64,000 nt of DNA from Arenibacter amylolyticus. Lineage in GTDB: Bacteria > Bacteroidota > Bacteroidia > Flavobacteriales > Flavobacteriaceae. The first letter of the stretch is position 1; the number at the start of each line of letters is the position of its first letter. The stretch covers positions 186,001 to 250,000 of the forward strand of contig NZ_MTAZ01000004.1 of the NCBI RefSeq assembly GCF_002150785.1. The letters run 5' to 3'. This document shows, in pieces, positions 9,552-17,662 of this stretch. The position numbers and the translations under genes were made by a program. The notes under the pieces are model-generated. The model worked only from the letters and a program-made list of their open reading frames with translations. It was not told the DNA's origin and made no database searches.

Positions 9552-9947
9552 TTAGTTGGCAATTACCCCCTCTATCTCCATTACGGGGAGGGTGCTATAG
9601 TTGGCTTCCTTAATGGTGTCCTGTGCCAAGACAAACCTTTTTTCATAGAGCTTGTTATCTGCAAAATAGGTGACAAAAAACTCGTTGTTGAAAGAAAGTA
9701 CCCCCTCTTGCAGCAACTCTATTTTTCTGTAGGACTTTGCAGGGATATCCCCCAGGCCGTGTCTCATGGTAGAGGTTTTTTGGTCTCCTTTATAGCCTGT
9801 AGAAACGGCAATTACCCCTTCTATGGAGCTTTCCCGATCGTTTATGATATAGGCATTCCATGTTTTTTCTAGGAATTCGTCGTTCCATTCATGGACAACG
9901 CCTATGTAGACATTCTTTGAAACAGGTATTTCTATGTCCTTCTTCAC
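9552..9947 (-). CDS. Conserved hypothetical protein, 131 aa
   Basis: A soluble, beta-rich protein without signal peptide or membrane segment. I do not recognise a named family. It begins with MKKDIEIPVSKNVYIGVVHE, has a central GYKGDQKTSTMRHGLGDIPAKS stretch and ends with a strand-rich FFVTYFADNKLYEKRF segment. Coding is supported by normal composition, an open frame filling the gap exactly, and position 57 bases downstream of pheS on the same strand, so it may be carried on the pheS message. A link to translation is guilt by association only. Confidence 0.75.
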   Translation of the reverse strand: MKKDIEIPVSKNVYIGVVHEWNDEFLEKTWNAYIINDRESSIEGVIAVSTGYKGDQKTSTMRHGLGDIPAKSYRKIELLQEGVLSFNNEFFVTYFADNKLYEKRFVLAQDTIKEANYSTLPVMEIEGVIAN

Positions 9948-10004
9948 TATACAGTGTATCTAAAGATGATTGTATTCTGGATGTGTAAATTGACGGTTAT
10001 GTCA

Positions 10005-11024
10005 TTAAAGGGCGCTTTTAAATTGCTCCAAGAAACGCATATCATTTTCACTCAGTAATCTAATATCGGAAATTTGGTGTAATAACAGTGCAATACGGTC
10101 TATTCCCATCCCGAAGGCAAATCCTGAATACTCATTGGGATCTATCCCGCAATTGGTAAGGACATTAGGGTCTACCATACCACATCCCATAATTTCTAAC
10201 CAGCCGGTACCCTTGGTCATTTTATAATCTGCTTCCGACTCTAATCCCCAATAAACATCCACCTCTGCACTCGGTTCCGTAAAAGGAAAGTAAGATGGGC
10301 GTAAGCGTATTTCAGATTTTCCAAAGAGTTCCGTAGTGAAAAACTGTAGGGTCTGCTTTAAATCTGCAAAAGAGACGTCCTTGTCTATATAAAGTCCCTC
10401 TACTTGGTGGAAGAAACAGTGGGAGCGGGCAGAAATGGCCTCATTCCTATATACTCTTCCTGGGGAAATGGTCCTGATAGGGGGTTTGTTGTTCTCCATA
10501 TATCTTACCTGTACGGAGGAGGTATGCGTACGCAACAGAATATCTGGATCGGTCTGGATAAAAAAGGTATCCTGCATATCCCTTGCCGGATGGTATTCCG
10601 GAAGGTTTAAGGCGGTAAAGTTATGCCAGTCGTCTTCTATTTCTGGACCTTCGGATACATTGAAGCCGATTCTAGAAAATATGTCGATTATCTGATTCTT
10701 AACAATGGAGATAGGATGTCTAGATCCCAATTTTATAGGTTCTCCAGGGCGAGTAAGGTCGCCATAGATTCCGTGGGCCAGCTTTTCGTTCTCCAGTGCT
10801 TGTTTTAAGGTGTTTACCTTTTCGGTAACTACGGTTTTTAGTTGGTTAACCGTTTGTCCAAACTCTTTCTTCTGTTCGTTGGGAACGTTTTTAAAATCTG
10901 AGAAAAAATGATTAAACAATCCCTTTTTTCCCAAGTATTTTATTCTAAATGCCTCAATGGCGTCCTTGTCTGAGGAAGTAAATTTTTCTACTTCCAAAAT
11001 ATGTTCCTTTATCTGATCTATCAT
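10005..11024 (-). CDS. pheS: Phenylalanine--tRNA ligase alpha subunit
   Basis: 339 residues, the usual length. It is the catalytic subunit of the alpha2-beta2 class II enzyme that charges tRNA-Phe. Visible are the N-terminal coiled-coil (about residues 1-85), motif 2 (SPGRVYRNEAIS) and motif 3 (FGMGIDRIALLLHQI), plus the HPL/HPISIVKNQI linker typical of PheS. The phenylalanine pocket region FAFGMG is conventional. pheT is not in the window, so the two subunits are encoded apart, as is common in this phylum. Confidence 0.98.
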   Translation of the reverse strand: MIDQIKEHILEVEKFTSSDKDAIEAFRIKYLGKKGLFNHFFSDFKNVPNEQKKEFGQTVNQLKTVVTEKVNTLKQALENEKLAHGIYGDLTRPGEPIKLGSRHPISIVKNQIIDIFSRIGFNVSEGPEIEDDWHNFTALNLPEYHPARDMQDTFFIQTDPDILLRTHTSSVQVRYMENNKPPIRTISPGRVYRNEAISARSHCFFHQVEGLYIDKDVSFADLKQTLQFFTTELFGKSEIRLRPSYFPFTEPSAEVDVYWGLESEADYKMTKGTGWLEIMGCGMVDPNVLTNCGIDPNEYSGFAFGMGIDRIALLLHQISDIRLLSENDMRFLEQFKSAL

Positions 11025-11259
11025 TACAATGGGTTAGCTTGGATTCTCATCAAGAATTGATCCGCAAATTTAAAACTTTTATGGCAAGCCACGAATAGAT
11101 TTTATCTAAATCTATTTTGCCGAAGCCTTCTCCGGCTCCTAGGGGCTAATGTAATGATGTTTTTATGGGGGATGCTATATAAGGATGTTGCCGCTAAATA
11201 GTGTTGGCAGACACTATATAACGGCATTTTACTACCACAAGCCCGGAATACCGTAAAGA

Positions 11260-11901
11260 CTATAGGTCTTTGTAATCCAAGCGATAGATTTCCATAATGT
11301 TGTTGAGGATTCCCTTGAAATCTATTTTTAGGTCTATTAACTTCCCTGTCTTTATGTCGAAAACCCAACCGTGAACAATTAGGTTTCTTTCCCGATAGGC
11401 GCGTTGTACCGCGGCTGTTTTAATAAGGTTGATACATTGTTCCTGTACATTTAACTCTACCAGACGATTGTATTTTTGCTCTTCGTCTTCAATGGCATTC
11501 AGCTCATTCCTATGTTGTCTGTACACATCCCTGATGTTCCGTAACCATGGGTTTAAGATCCCGAGGTCTGCAGATTGCATGGCGGCTTTAACGCCTCCAC
11601 AGGAATAATGCCCACAGACGACAATGTTTTTTACCTTCAGGTGGTCTACCGCGTAGTTTACAACGGACATAACGTTGAGGTCTATACTTATTACCATATT
11701 GGCAATATTGCGGTGTACGAAGACTTCCCCTGGGCCAAGGCCCATCAGTTCTTCGGTGGTGACCCTGCTGTCCGAACACCCAATATATAGAAGGTCCGGT
11801 TTCTGACCCTTGTCGAGATTCTTGAAAAACTCAGGGTCATTGGCCAGTTTATCTTGTATCCATTGCTCGTTGTTCTTGAAGACGTCGTTTAGGCTATCCA
11901 T
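11260..11901 (-). CDS. can: Beta-class carbonic anhydrase
   Basis: 213 residues, close to E. coli Can. It interconverts CO2 and bicarbonate using zinc. The metal ligands and catalytic dyad are all present: C42-S-D44-S-R, H98 and C101 in G-H98-Y-S-C101-G-G. The length and the ILNPWLRNIRDVYRQH region agree with the plant/bacterial beta class. It stands alone on the minus strand with a 235-base gap before pheS and a 251-base gap to batE. A run of about ten T lies just upstream of the start on the plus strand (11907-11921). Confidence 0.97.
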   Translation of the reverse strand: MDSLNDVFKNNEQWIQDKLANDPEFFKNLDKGQKPDLLYIGCSDSRVTTEELMGLGPGEVFVHRNIANMVISIDLNVMSVVNYAVDHLKVKNIVVCGHYSCGGVKAAMQSADLGILNPWLRNIRDVYRQHRNELNAIEDEEQKYNRLVELNVQEQCINLIKTAAVQRAYRERNLIVHGWVFDIKTGKLIDLKIDFKGILNNIMEIYRLDYKDL

Positions 11902-12152
11902 CTGAATTGTTTTTTTTTTTTAAAGTTGGGAAAGGTCCAGCTAGAATTGCTTCCAAAGGGACGCTGTGTTCCCAATTTCTATTAATCGGGGGCAAGATAA
12001 TTATAAAATTAAAGGGAAATATATCGTGGCGTTGCTTTTTTTTAAGCCGAACGCTTAAAATAGTGCCCTAATCCGAAGCGGATAAAAAAGCGGTTTTCTT
12101 GCTGTAGGCGATGGCTACCAGAAATGGGACTGGTTTTCAGCAGGTATCCTAT

Positions 12153-12911
12153 TTAGAATTCCTTTAGTTCCCGAATCTCATCGGATACCAGCCAGCCAGT
12201 TTTTCCATCTGCGATTTCAATCTTTTTCCATCCCTGCATTTCCTCAACCACCTGTACTTTGGTGCCGGCGTGTAGATTAAAGATAGCCTGACTCCTGTTG
12301 TTGGGTTCAGATTTTATTGGCGCTTGCTCCACAAAAATGATGGCAGGCCTATCTGCGTGGTAATTATTGTACTGTAGGTAGGCTAAGGTGGCAGAGCTGA
12401 GCGTTAAAACCAGAAAAGAAAGGCTGGTGATAAATGCGATGCGTTTTTGAGATGAAAATCTGAAGAAATAAAACGCGATGTAAAACCCAACAAATAAAAA
12501 CATAAATGCCACTGCCGTATAGGCCCATTGGTCATAGGTTAGGTAGCTGGTCACCGTATCGTAAAATTTGGCGAGGGTTGTTTTGGGTAAGGGTTCTATG
12601 GCGTCCATGGTCATATTTCTGGCAAATGACAGATTGTTCAATATGTCCTGGTCCCCAGGTTTTAGTAACAACGCCTTCTCGTAATAATAGATGCTGGGGG
12701 CAATATCGTTTAGTTTATAGTAGGTATTGCCAAGATTAAAATATAGGGCTGCAGAGTGCTCACCGTTCTCCAAGATCTGAAGATAGTTATCTGCTGCCTT
12801 TTGGTACTCTCCCTCATTATAGAAAGAGGTGGCCTTTTCAAATAATTCTTGGTTCTGGGAATATCCCAGGGTTCCAAGCAGAAAGAAAAGAACTGTTAAT
12901 ACACGTATCAT
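12153..12911 (-). CDS. batE: BatE: TPR and SH3-like membrane protein
   Basis: 252 residues. A cleavable signal peptide (to about residue 19) is followed by tandem TPR motifs (YNEGEYQKAADNYLQIL; ALYFNLGNTYYKLNDIAPSIYYYEKALLLKPG), two transmembrane helices around residues 130-185, and a C-terminal bacterial SH3 domain (KVQVVEEMQGWKKIEI ... GWLVSDEI). This order is that of BatE, the last gene of Bacteroides aerotolerance operons. It starts three bases after the BatD stop. It is probably a periplasmic or membrane scaffold for the BatA-D complex; the biochemical role is not established. Confidence 0.9.
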   Translation of the reverse strand: MIRVLTVLFFLLGTLGYSQNQELFEKATSFYNEGEYQKAADNYLQILENGEHSAALYFNLGNTYYKLNDIAPSIYYYEKALLLKPGDQDILNNLSFARNMTMDAIEPLPKTTLAKFYDTVTSYLTYDQWAYTAVAFMFLFVGFYIAFYFFRFSSQKRIAFITSLSFLVLTLSSATLAYLQYNNYHADRPAIIFVEQAPIKSEPNNRSQAIFNLHAGTKVQVVEEMQGWKKIEIADGKTGWLVSDEIRELKEF

Positions 12912-12914
12912 GAC

Positions 12915-14696
12915 TTAAATTTGTTTGTCTAATTGTGAAATAACCTCGCTGGCTTTGTCGTAGTCTTGTTGCATTTGCACTTCGGTAGATGGGCTGTACC
13001 TAGCCATTTCACAGCTTTTCAACAGTCCGATAAATCCGTCCTTAGTAAGCTCGTCTACCTTCTTCTCTTCTAATAAGGTGGCAATTTTCTCCTTACTGAA
13101 CTCCGAGGTTTCTATCTTTAATTTCGCCTTTAAATAATTATGTAGCGCTTTTTCTAAGGCAACATAGAACGACTCCTTGGAGCCTTGGGCTTTTTTGGCG
13201 GCAGAAAGATACTTTCTGGCAAGTCTGTTTGCTCTTTTAATTTTATTGCCTTCCACGTCACTAGTGATGGCCTCCCGTCTTTTTCCAAAAATGATGGCCA
13301 ACGGTATAAGGGATAAGGGGAGCAGCCACCACATAAAAAAGGCGGTAGATCCAAAGAAGGAGCGGGTGCTTATAGCGGTTAGATTGGGGGTTAATTTGTT
13401 AAAGACAAATTGATCAGATGCTGCTACCACAAGCTGTCTGCTTCCAATACTAGGTGCCTCTGCAGTGATGGCTCCGCTAGTGGGGCCCTCCAGCACATTA
13501 ATCATGGCCTCTTCTGAATTTAAGGTGTAGTATCTTTCGGTCTTGGGGTTAAAATAACTGAAGGAGATACTCGGAATGGGGTATTTACCCCTATAGGTAG
13601 GTACCACCGTATAGCTGTTTACTACCTCTCCTTCCATGCCAGATAATCTAGTGCGTATATTCTCAGTGTATTCCGGATCGTATACCTCCAGAGAGCTGGG
13701 GAGGTTTAATTGGGGAATTTCAAAGAGTTTTAAATTTCCCTTTCCTTTTATAGTGACTGTCGTTTGTAGGGATTCTGAGGCGTTTAAATGGGTTTTGCTC
13801 GGGGTCACAAAAAAATCGAACTCTCCTACAGCACCACTGAAACCTGCTGGTTTGCCTTCTGTTGGAAGCGGTTTTACCTGCAGGGTTCTTCTTCCAGCAG
13901 AGACCGTTTTGTTGGCTTGTGCCATTACCCTTCCTCCAAAAAAATCGCGTTTATTGGTAGGTACCTGTAGACTAACGTCTAGGGAAAGAGGCTCTAACTC
14001 CAATTCCCCTTCTCGTTGGGGATAGAGTACTACTCTTTTTAGGATTACGGACCTATAGGGCTTTCCATCGTAGGTGGTGTTTTCTATGGTGTATTTAGTA
14101 ACGGGGATATCCTGACTCCAAAAGTTATTGTACCTCGGATTGTCCAAAGCCCTAAAGTTGGTTACGTCTACATGTGGGCTGGCGTAAAGCTTGTAAACCA
14201 CGGTAACAGCCTCATTGAGATAGGGGTTGGTTTTAGAGATTTCTGCAACTAAATGCAAGCTCTCATCCGCTACGTCGTCTATGGTTTTTTCTCCGGATGG
14301 CCGGTCTACAGCTGCGGTTACCTCTACCTCCTTAGGCAAGGATTTGTAAGTAGTGCCATCTATGTCTATGGTGGCCTGGGAGATAGTGAATTTTCCCCTG
14401 GCCGTTGGGGCCAAGGTATAGCTGTAGGTTTTGGAAAAACTTCTTACCCCGTTCACCCATGAAGAGCTAATAGATTGAGAAGGTCCCATGACAATTCTGA
14501 AGCCGTTAAAATCTGGCGGACTAAAATTATCGCCGTCCTTGTTCATAGTAAAATCTACCCGAAGCCTTTCGTTAATGCCCAGCTTATCCTTGCTGAGTTC
14601 CATTTTAAAAGTAACCGAATCATCATCGTTCTGGGCATTAAGCGTACTGGCCAGGAACAATATTGCTATAATCGATATGTATCTTTTTAGTTCCAC
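12915..14696 (-). CDS. batD: BatD: oxygen-tolerance membrane protein
   Basis: 593 residues: signal peptide (to about residue 21), several immunoglobulin-like beta domains in the periplasm, a single transmembrane helix near residues 445-465, then a basic cytoplasmic helical region ending in the LLKSCEMARYSP and YDKASEVISQL segments. This is the BatD layout. It lies between batC (4-base gap) and batE (3-base gap). In Bacteroides the bat cluster affects survival in air, and in other bacteria stress tolerance; the molecular job of BatD is unknown. Confidence 0.93.
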   Translation of the reverse strand: MELKRYISIIAILFLASTLNAQNDDDSVTFKMELSKDKLGINERLRVDFTMNKDGDNFSPPDFNGFRIVMGPSQSISSSWVNGVRSFSKTYSYTLAPTARGKFTISQATIDIDGTTYKSLPKEVEVTAAVDRPSGEKTIDDVADESLHLVAEISKTNPYLNEAVTVVYKLYASPHVDVTNFRALDNPRYNNFWSQDIPVTKYTIENTTYDGKPYRSVILKRVVLYPQREGELELEPLSLDVSLQVPTNKRDFFGGRVMAQANKTVSAGRRTLQVKPLPTEGKPAGFSGAVGEFDFFVTPSKTHLNASESLQTTVTIKGKGNLKLFEIPQLNLPSSLEVYDPEYTENIRTRLSGMEGEVVNSYTVVPTYRGKYPIPSISFSYFNPKTERYYTLNSEEAMINVLEGPTSGAITAEAPSIGSRQLVVAASDQFVFNKLTPNLTAISTRSFFGSTAFFMWWLLPLSLIPLAIIFGKRREAITSDVEGNKIKRANRLARKYLSAAKKAQGSKESFYVALEKALHNYLKAKLKIETSEFSKEKIATLLEEKKVDELTKDGFIGLLKSCEMARYSPSTEVQMQQDYDKASEVISQLDKQI

Positions 14697-14700
14697 TGTT

Positions 14701-15555
14701 CTACCAATCTTTTTCGTTCTTAATTTTAGGTCCTTTTATTTTTTTGGCATCTATCTTTTCCTGAACTTTCTTTTCTTCGTTCTGCATGGCCTCCAACAAG
14801 CTTCTTACCTGCTGTTGAGATAATTGGTTGGGTCTTGGTTGAGGTTGCTCCTGCTGATCTCCGTCTTTGGGCTGCTGATCCTCTTGTTCCTTTTCATTAC
14901 CATCCCCATCTTTCTCATCTTTGTTTCCTTCATCGCCCTGCTCCCCATCTTCCTTGTTCTGATCCTGATTGTCTTGTTGATCGTTCTTATCCTCTTGGTC
15001 TTGCTCTCCCTCTTGCTTATCCTGATTCTGATCTTGTTGGTCCTTGTTGTCTTCCTGGTCCTGATCGTCCTGATCTGGATTGTTTTTCTGCTCTTCCTGT
15101 TGCTTTTTCAGCATCTCCTTAGCCAGCGCAAAATTATATCGGGTCTCCTCATCGGTAGGATCGTTGCGCAACGCCTCCTTGTAGGCTTCTACCGCTTTCT
15201 GGTATTCCTTGTTCTTCATAAACACGTTCCCCATATTGTGGAATGCCCTATGCTTATCTGCCTTGCTGGAGGCATTTTCGGCGGCTTGCTTAAACCTGCC
15301 AAAGGCTTCCGTGAAGGTTTCGTTCTGGTAATAGGCATTACCCAGGTTGTACGGGGCTACACTGTTGTTAGCATTTTCGGAAATAGCTTTTCTGTAATTT
15401 GCCTCCGCGTTTACAAAATCCTCCTCCTCCAAATGCTGATTGCCCAACCAGGTATAGTTGGTTGCTTTGTTGATGGATTTTAGGGTTTCCTTATCCACCT
15501 CCTGTGCATGGCCAAGAAACCCGAACAATATAATAAGAGCTACTATCCTTTTCAT
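14701..15555 (-). CDS. batC: BatC: TPR protein with very acidic Gln/Asp tail
   Basis: 284 residues from the ATG at 15555, which opens a proper signal peptide (MKRIVALIILFGFLGHAQ); the frame runs nine codons further up, into the end of batB, but that would bury the signal. Three TPR motifs lie at about residues 35-145 (YNLGNAYYQNETFTEAFGRF; HNMGNVFMKNKEYQKAVEAYKEAL). A low-complexity region of about 85 residues rich in D, Q, E, N and K follows, with repeated DQ(D/E/N) units, then a short basic C-terminal helix. The tail probably is disordered and extends into the periplasm. Confidence 0.92.
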   Translation of the reverse strand: MKRIVALIILFGFLGHAQEVDKETLKSINKATNYTWLGNQHLEEEDFVNAEANYRKAISENANNSVAPYNLGNAYYQNETFTEAFGRFKQAAENASSKADKHRAFHNMGNVFMKNKEYQKAVEAYKEALRNDPTDEETRYNFALAKEMLKKQQEEQKNNPDQDDQDQEDNKDQQDQNQDKQEGEQDQEDKNDQQDNQDQNKEDGEQGDEGNKDEKDGDGNEKEQEDQQPKDGDQQEQPQPRPNQLSQQQVRSLLEAMQNEEKKVQEKIDAKKIKGPKIKNEKDW

Positions 15556-15565
15556 ATTCCTTGGT

Positions 15566-16609
15566 TTATACTTCCTTCTCATTAAATAGGTTCAACTTTT
15601 TTAGCCACTTGGTTTTTCTATCCAATACAAAGATGTCTAAAAATAGAAATAAAAGCCCTGCTCCCAAAAACCATTGAAATTGATCTTGGTATTCGGCAAA
15701 CTGCTTGGCTTCAAATTCTGTCTTATCTATGCGGTCTAATTGATCTTTTATGAAGGTAACAGCTTCCTTGGTGTTTTCTCCGTTGATATATGATCCGTTG
15801 CCTTGCTCGGCAATATCCTGCAAAGTCTGTTCATTCATTTTGGTAATGACCACTTCTCCTTCTCGGTCTCTTAAAAAACGTTCTACAACCCCGTTTTTCT
15901 TAATGGGGATTGGGCTTCCTTTGGTGCTTCCTACGCCAATTGTAAAAATCCGAATGTTCTCTTTCTCTGCATCGGCTACACTGTTAGAAATATTCCCTTC
16001 GGAATGATCCTCCCCATCAGAAATTATAAATAGCACCCTATTGGTCTCTTCCCCATCATCGTAATAGGTAGTGGCCAAATTAACGGCTTGGTCAATGGCG
16101 GTCCCTTGGGAAGAAAGCATGTTGGTGTTCATGTTTTGTAGGAACATTTTTGCTGCCCCATAATCCGTGGTAAGGGGTAATTGCGGATATGCCTGTCCTG
16201 CATAGGCTATAATCCCGATACGATCACCTGCCAATTGATTGATGATTTCGGACACCAAGCGTTTTGCCTTGTCCAATCTATTGGGAGCAATGTCCTCGGC
16301 TAGCATACTTTTAGAAACATCTACTGCAAAGACTATATCTAGGCCCTCCCTTTTTACGGTTTCCAATTTGGTGCCCATTTTGGGGTTCACCAGTGCTAGC
16401 GTTAAAAAAGCAATTCCAAGTAGGAGGAGAATCAGTTTTAATGTGGCCTTAAAATTGGATTTGTCCGGCGTTAATCGTCTTAGAAGGGAAAGGTCTGCAA
16501 ATTTTCTTTGCGTCCTTCTTTTCCAAATTTGCAACAATACAAATAGTACGATCATCACCGGGATGATGAACAACAGGTATAAATATGTTTTTTCGTCTAA
16601 TTGAATCAT
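15566..16609 (-). CDS. batB: BatB: von Willebrand factor A domain membrane protein
   Basis: 347 residues with two N-terminal transmembrane helices (about 8-28 and 57-76), a VWA domain and a C-terminal transmembrane helix. The metal-ion-dependent adhesion site is intact: D-V-S-K-S-M-L near residue 95 with the later T-A-I-D and S-D-G-E-D motifs. BatA and BatB are paralogous and are thought to form a membrane complex acted on by the MoxR ATPase at the head of the operon. Spacing to batC is 10 bases and to batA 54 bases. Confidence 0.94.
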   Translation of the reverse strand: MIQLDEKTYLYLLFIIPVMIVLFVLLQIWKRRTQRKFADLSLLRRLTPDKSNFKATLKLILLLLGIAFLTLALVNPKMGTKLETVKREGLDIVFAVDVSKSMLAEDIAPNRLDKAKRLVSEIINQLAGDRIGIIAYAGQAYPQLPLTTDYGAAKMFLQNMNTNMLSSQGTAIDQAVNLATTYYDDGEETNRVLFIISDGEDHSEGNISNSVADAEKENIRIFTIGVGSTKGSPIPIKKNGVVERFLRDREGEVVITKMNEQTLQDIAEQGNGSYINGENTKEAVTFIKDQLDRIDKTEFEAKQFAEYQDQFQWFLGAGLLFLFLDIFVLDRKTKWLKKLNLFNEKEV

Positions 16610-16663
16610 TTTTCTTTCTTCATTTCTAAGGATTAAGGTAGAGGGGGTTGCTTAGGCCAATGG

Positions 16664-17662
16664 CTAAATAAAACTCCTGAACAAGGTAATCCTTGTCAGC
16701 CACTCCAATAAAAGCAACGCTCCTGCCAAATATACCCAAGGTCTAAATTTCTCCTCGTATTTATAGTAGGTAAACTCCTCTATATCCGTTTTTTCCAACT
16801 TGTTTATTTCATCGTAAATGGCCTCCAACTTCTTATTGTCCGTCGCCCTAAAGTATTTCCCCCCGGTAGTCTCGGCAATGGATTGTAAAAGGGCCTCGTC
16901 TATTTCCACGGCTTCCATGGCATATCTAAAAGTGCCATCGGCATTGTAGGCCACGGGGGATAGGGCATTGCCGTTGGTCCCTATGGCTATGGTATAGGTT
17001 TTTATTCCAAATTCTACTGCAAGGTCGGCCGCCGTTTGTGGTTCAATAAAACCAGTATTATTTACTCCGTCGGTAAGTAGTATAATTACCTTGCTTAAGG
17101 CCTTGCTGTCTTTAAGTCTGTTTACTGCGGTTGCTAGGCCTAGGCCAATAGCGGTACCGTCATCTACTTGCCCGTAGGTGATTTCCTTTAATGCCTTTTG
17201 TACAATGGCCTTGTCACTTGTGATAGGGGTCTTGGTATAGCTTTCCCCAGCATATACCACCAATCCAATTCGGTCATTGGGCCGTTTGTCAATAAATTCT
17301 GCCGCTACCTTTTTTAGGGCTACCAACCTGTTGGGTTTTAGATCTTGTGCCAACATACTGGACGATACGTCTATAGACATTACTATGTCTATCCCTTGGG
17401 TGGTCTTGGTCCTAGTAGAGATATCCTCGGTCTGTGGTCTGGCCATGGCCACGATAATCGCGGCTAGGGCCAATAAGCGCATTGCAAACAAGAGGGGCTT
17501 TAATTTTGGCAGCAGGCTCGATTTAGGGAAACCCTCTATGCTCGATATTTTAAGGGAGGCGGTTTGCTCCTTTCGTTTTAGAAAATACCATAGCACCGCC
17601 ACTGGCAGCAAAAGTAAGAGCCAGAAAAACTGTGGGTTTGCAAAGTAGATATTCTCAAACAT
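16664..17662 (-). CDS. batA: BatA: von Willebrand factor A domain membrane protein
   Basis: 332 residues, N-terminal hydrophobic helices at about 10-28 and 58-75, VWA domain with an intact MIDAS (I-D-V-S-S-S-M-L), the T-A-I-G-L-G loop and the L-L-T-D-G-V-N-N strand, and a last transmembrane helix (WVYLAGALLLLEWL). The paralogue of BatB next door. It begins one base before the stop of the preceding gene, so coupling is likely. The domain is exposed to the periplasm by topology. Confidence 0.94.
   Translation of the reverse strand: MFENIYFANPQFFWLLLLLPVAVLWYFLKRKEQTASLKISSIEGFPKSSLLPKLKPLLFAMRLLALAAIIVAMARPQTEDISTRTKTTQGIDIVMSIDVSSSMLAQDLKPNRLVALKKVAAEFIDKRPNDRIGLVVYAGESYTKTPITSDKAIVQKALKEITYGQVDDGTAIGLGLATAVNRLKDSKALSKVIILLTDGVNNTGFIEPQTAADLAVEFGIKTYTIAIGTNGNALSPVAYNADGTFRYAMEAVEIDEALLQSIAETTGGKYFRATDNKKLEAIYDEINKLEKTDIEEFTYYKYEEKFRPWVYLAGALLLLEWLTRITLFRSFI

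Noticed and set aside
11102-11368. An 88-codon minus-strand frame after the carbonic anhydrase.
   Set aside because: It overlaps the carbonic anhydrase 3' end in another phase and contains no recognisable pattern.
14824-15483. A 219-codon plus-strand frame rich in Leu and Ile, looking like a membrane protein.
   Set aside because: It is the complement of the acidic low-complexity tail and TPR part of BatC; GAC/CAG codons read backwards give hydrophobic residues.
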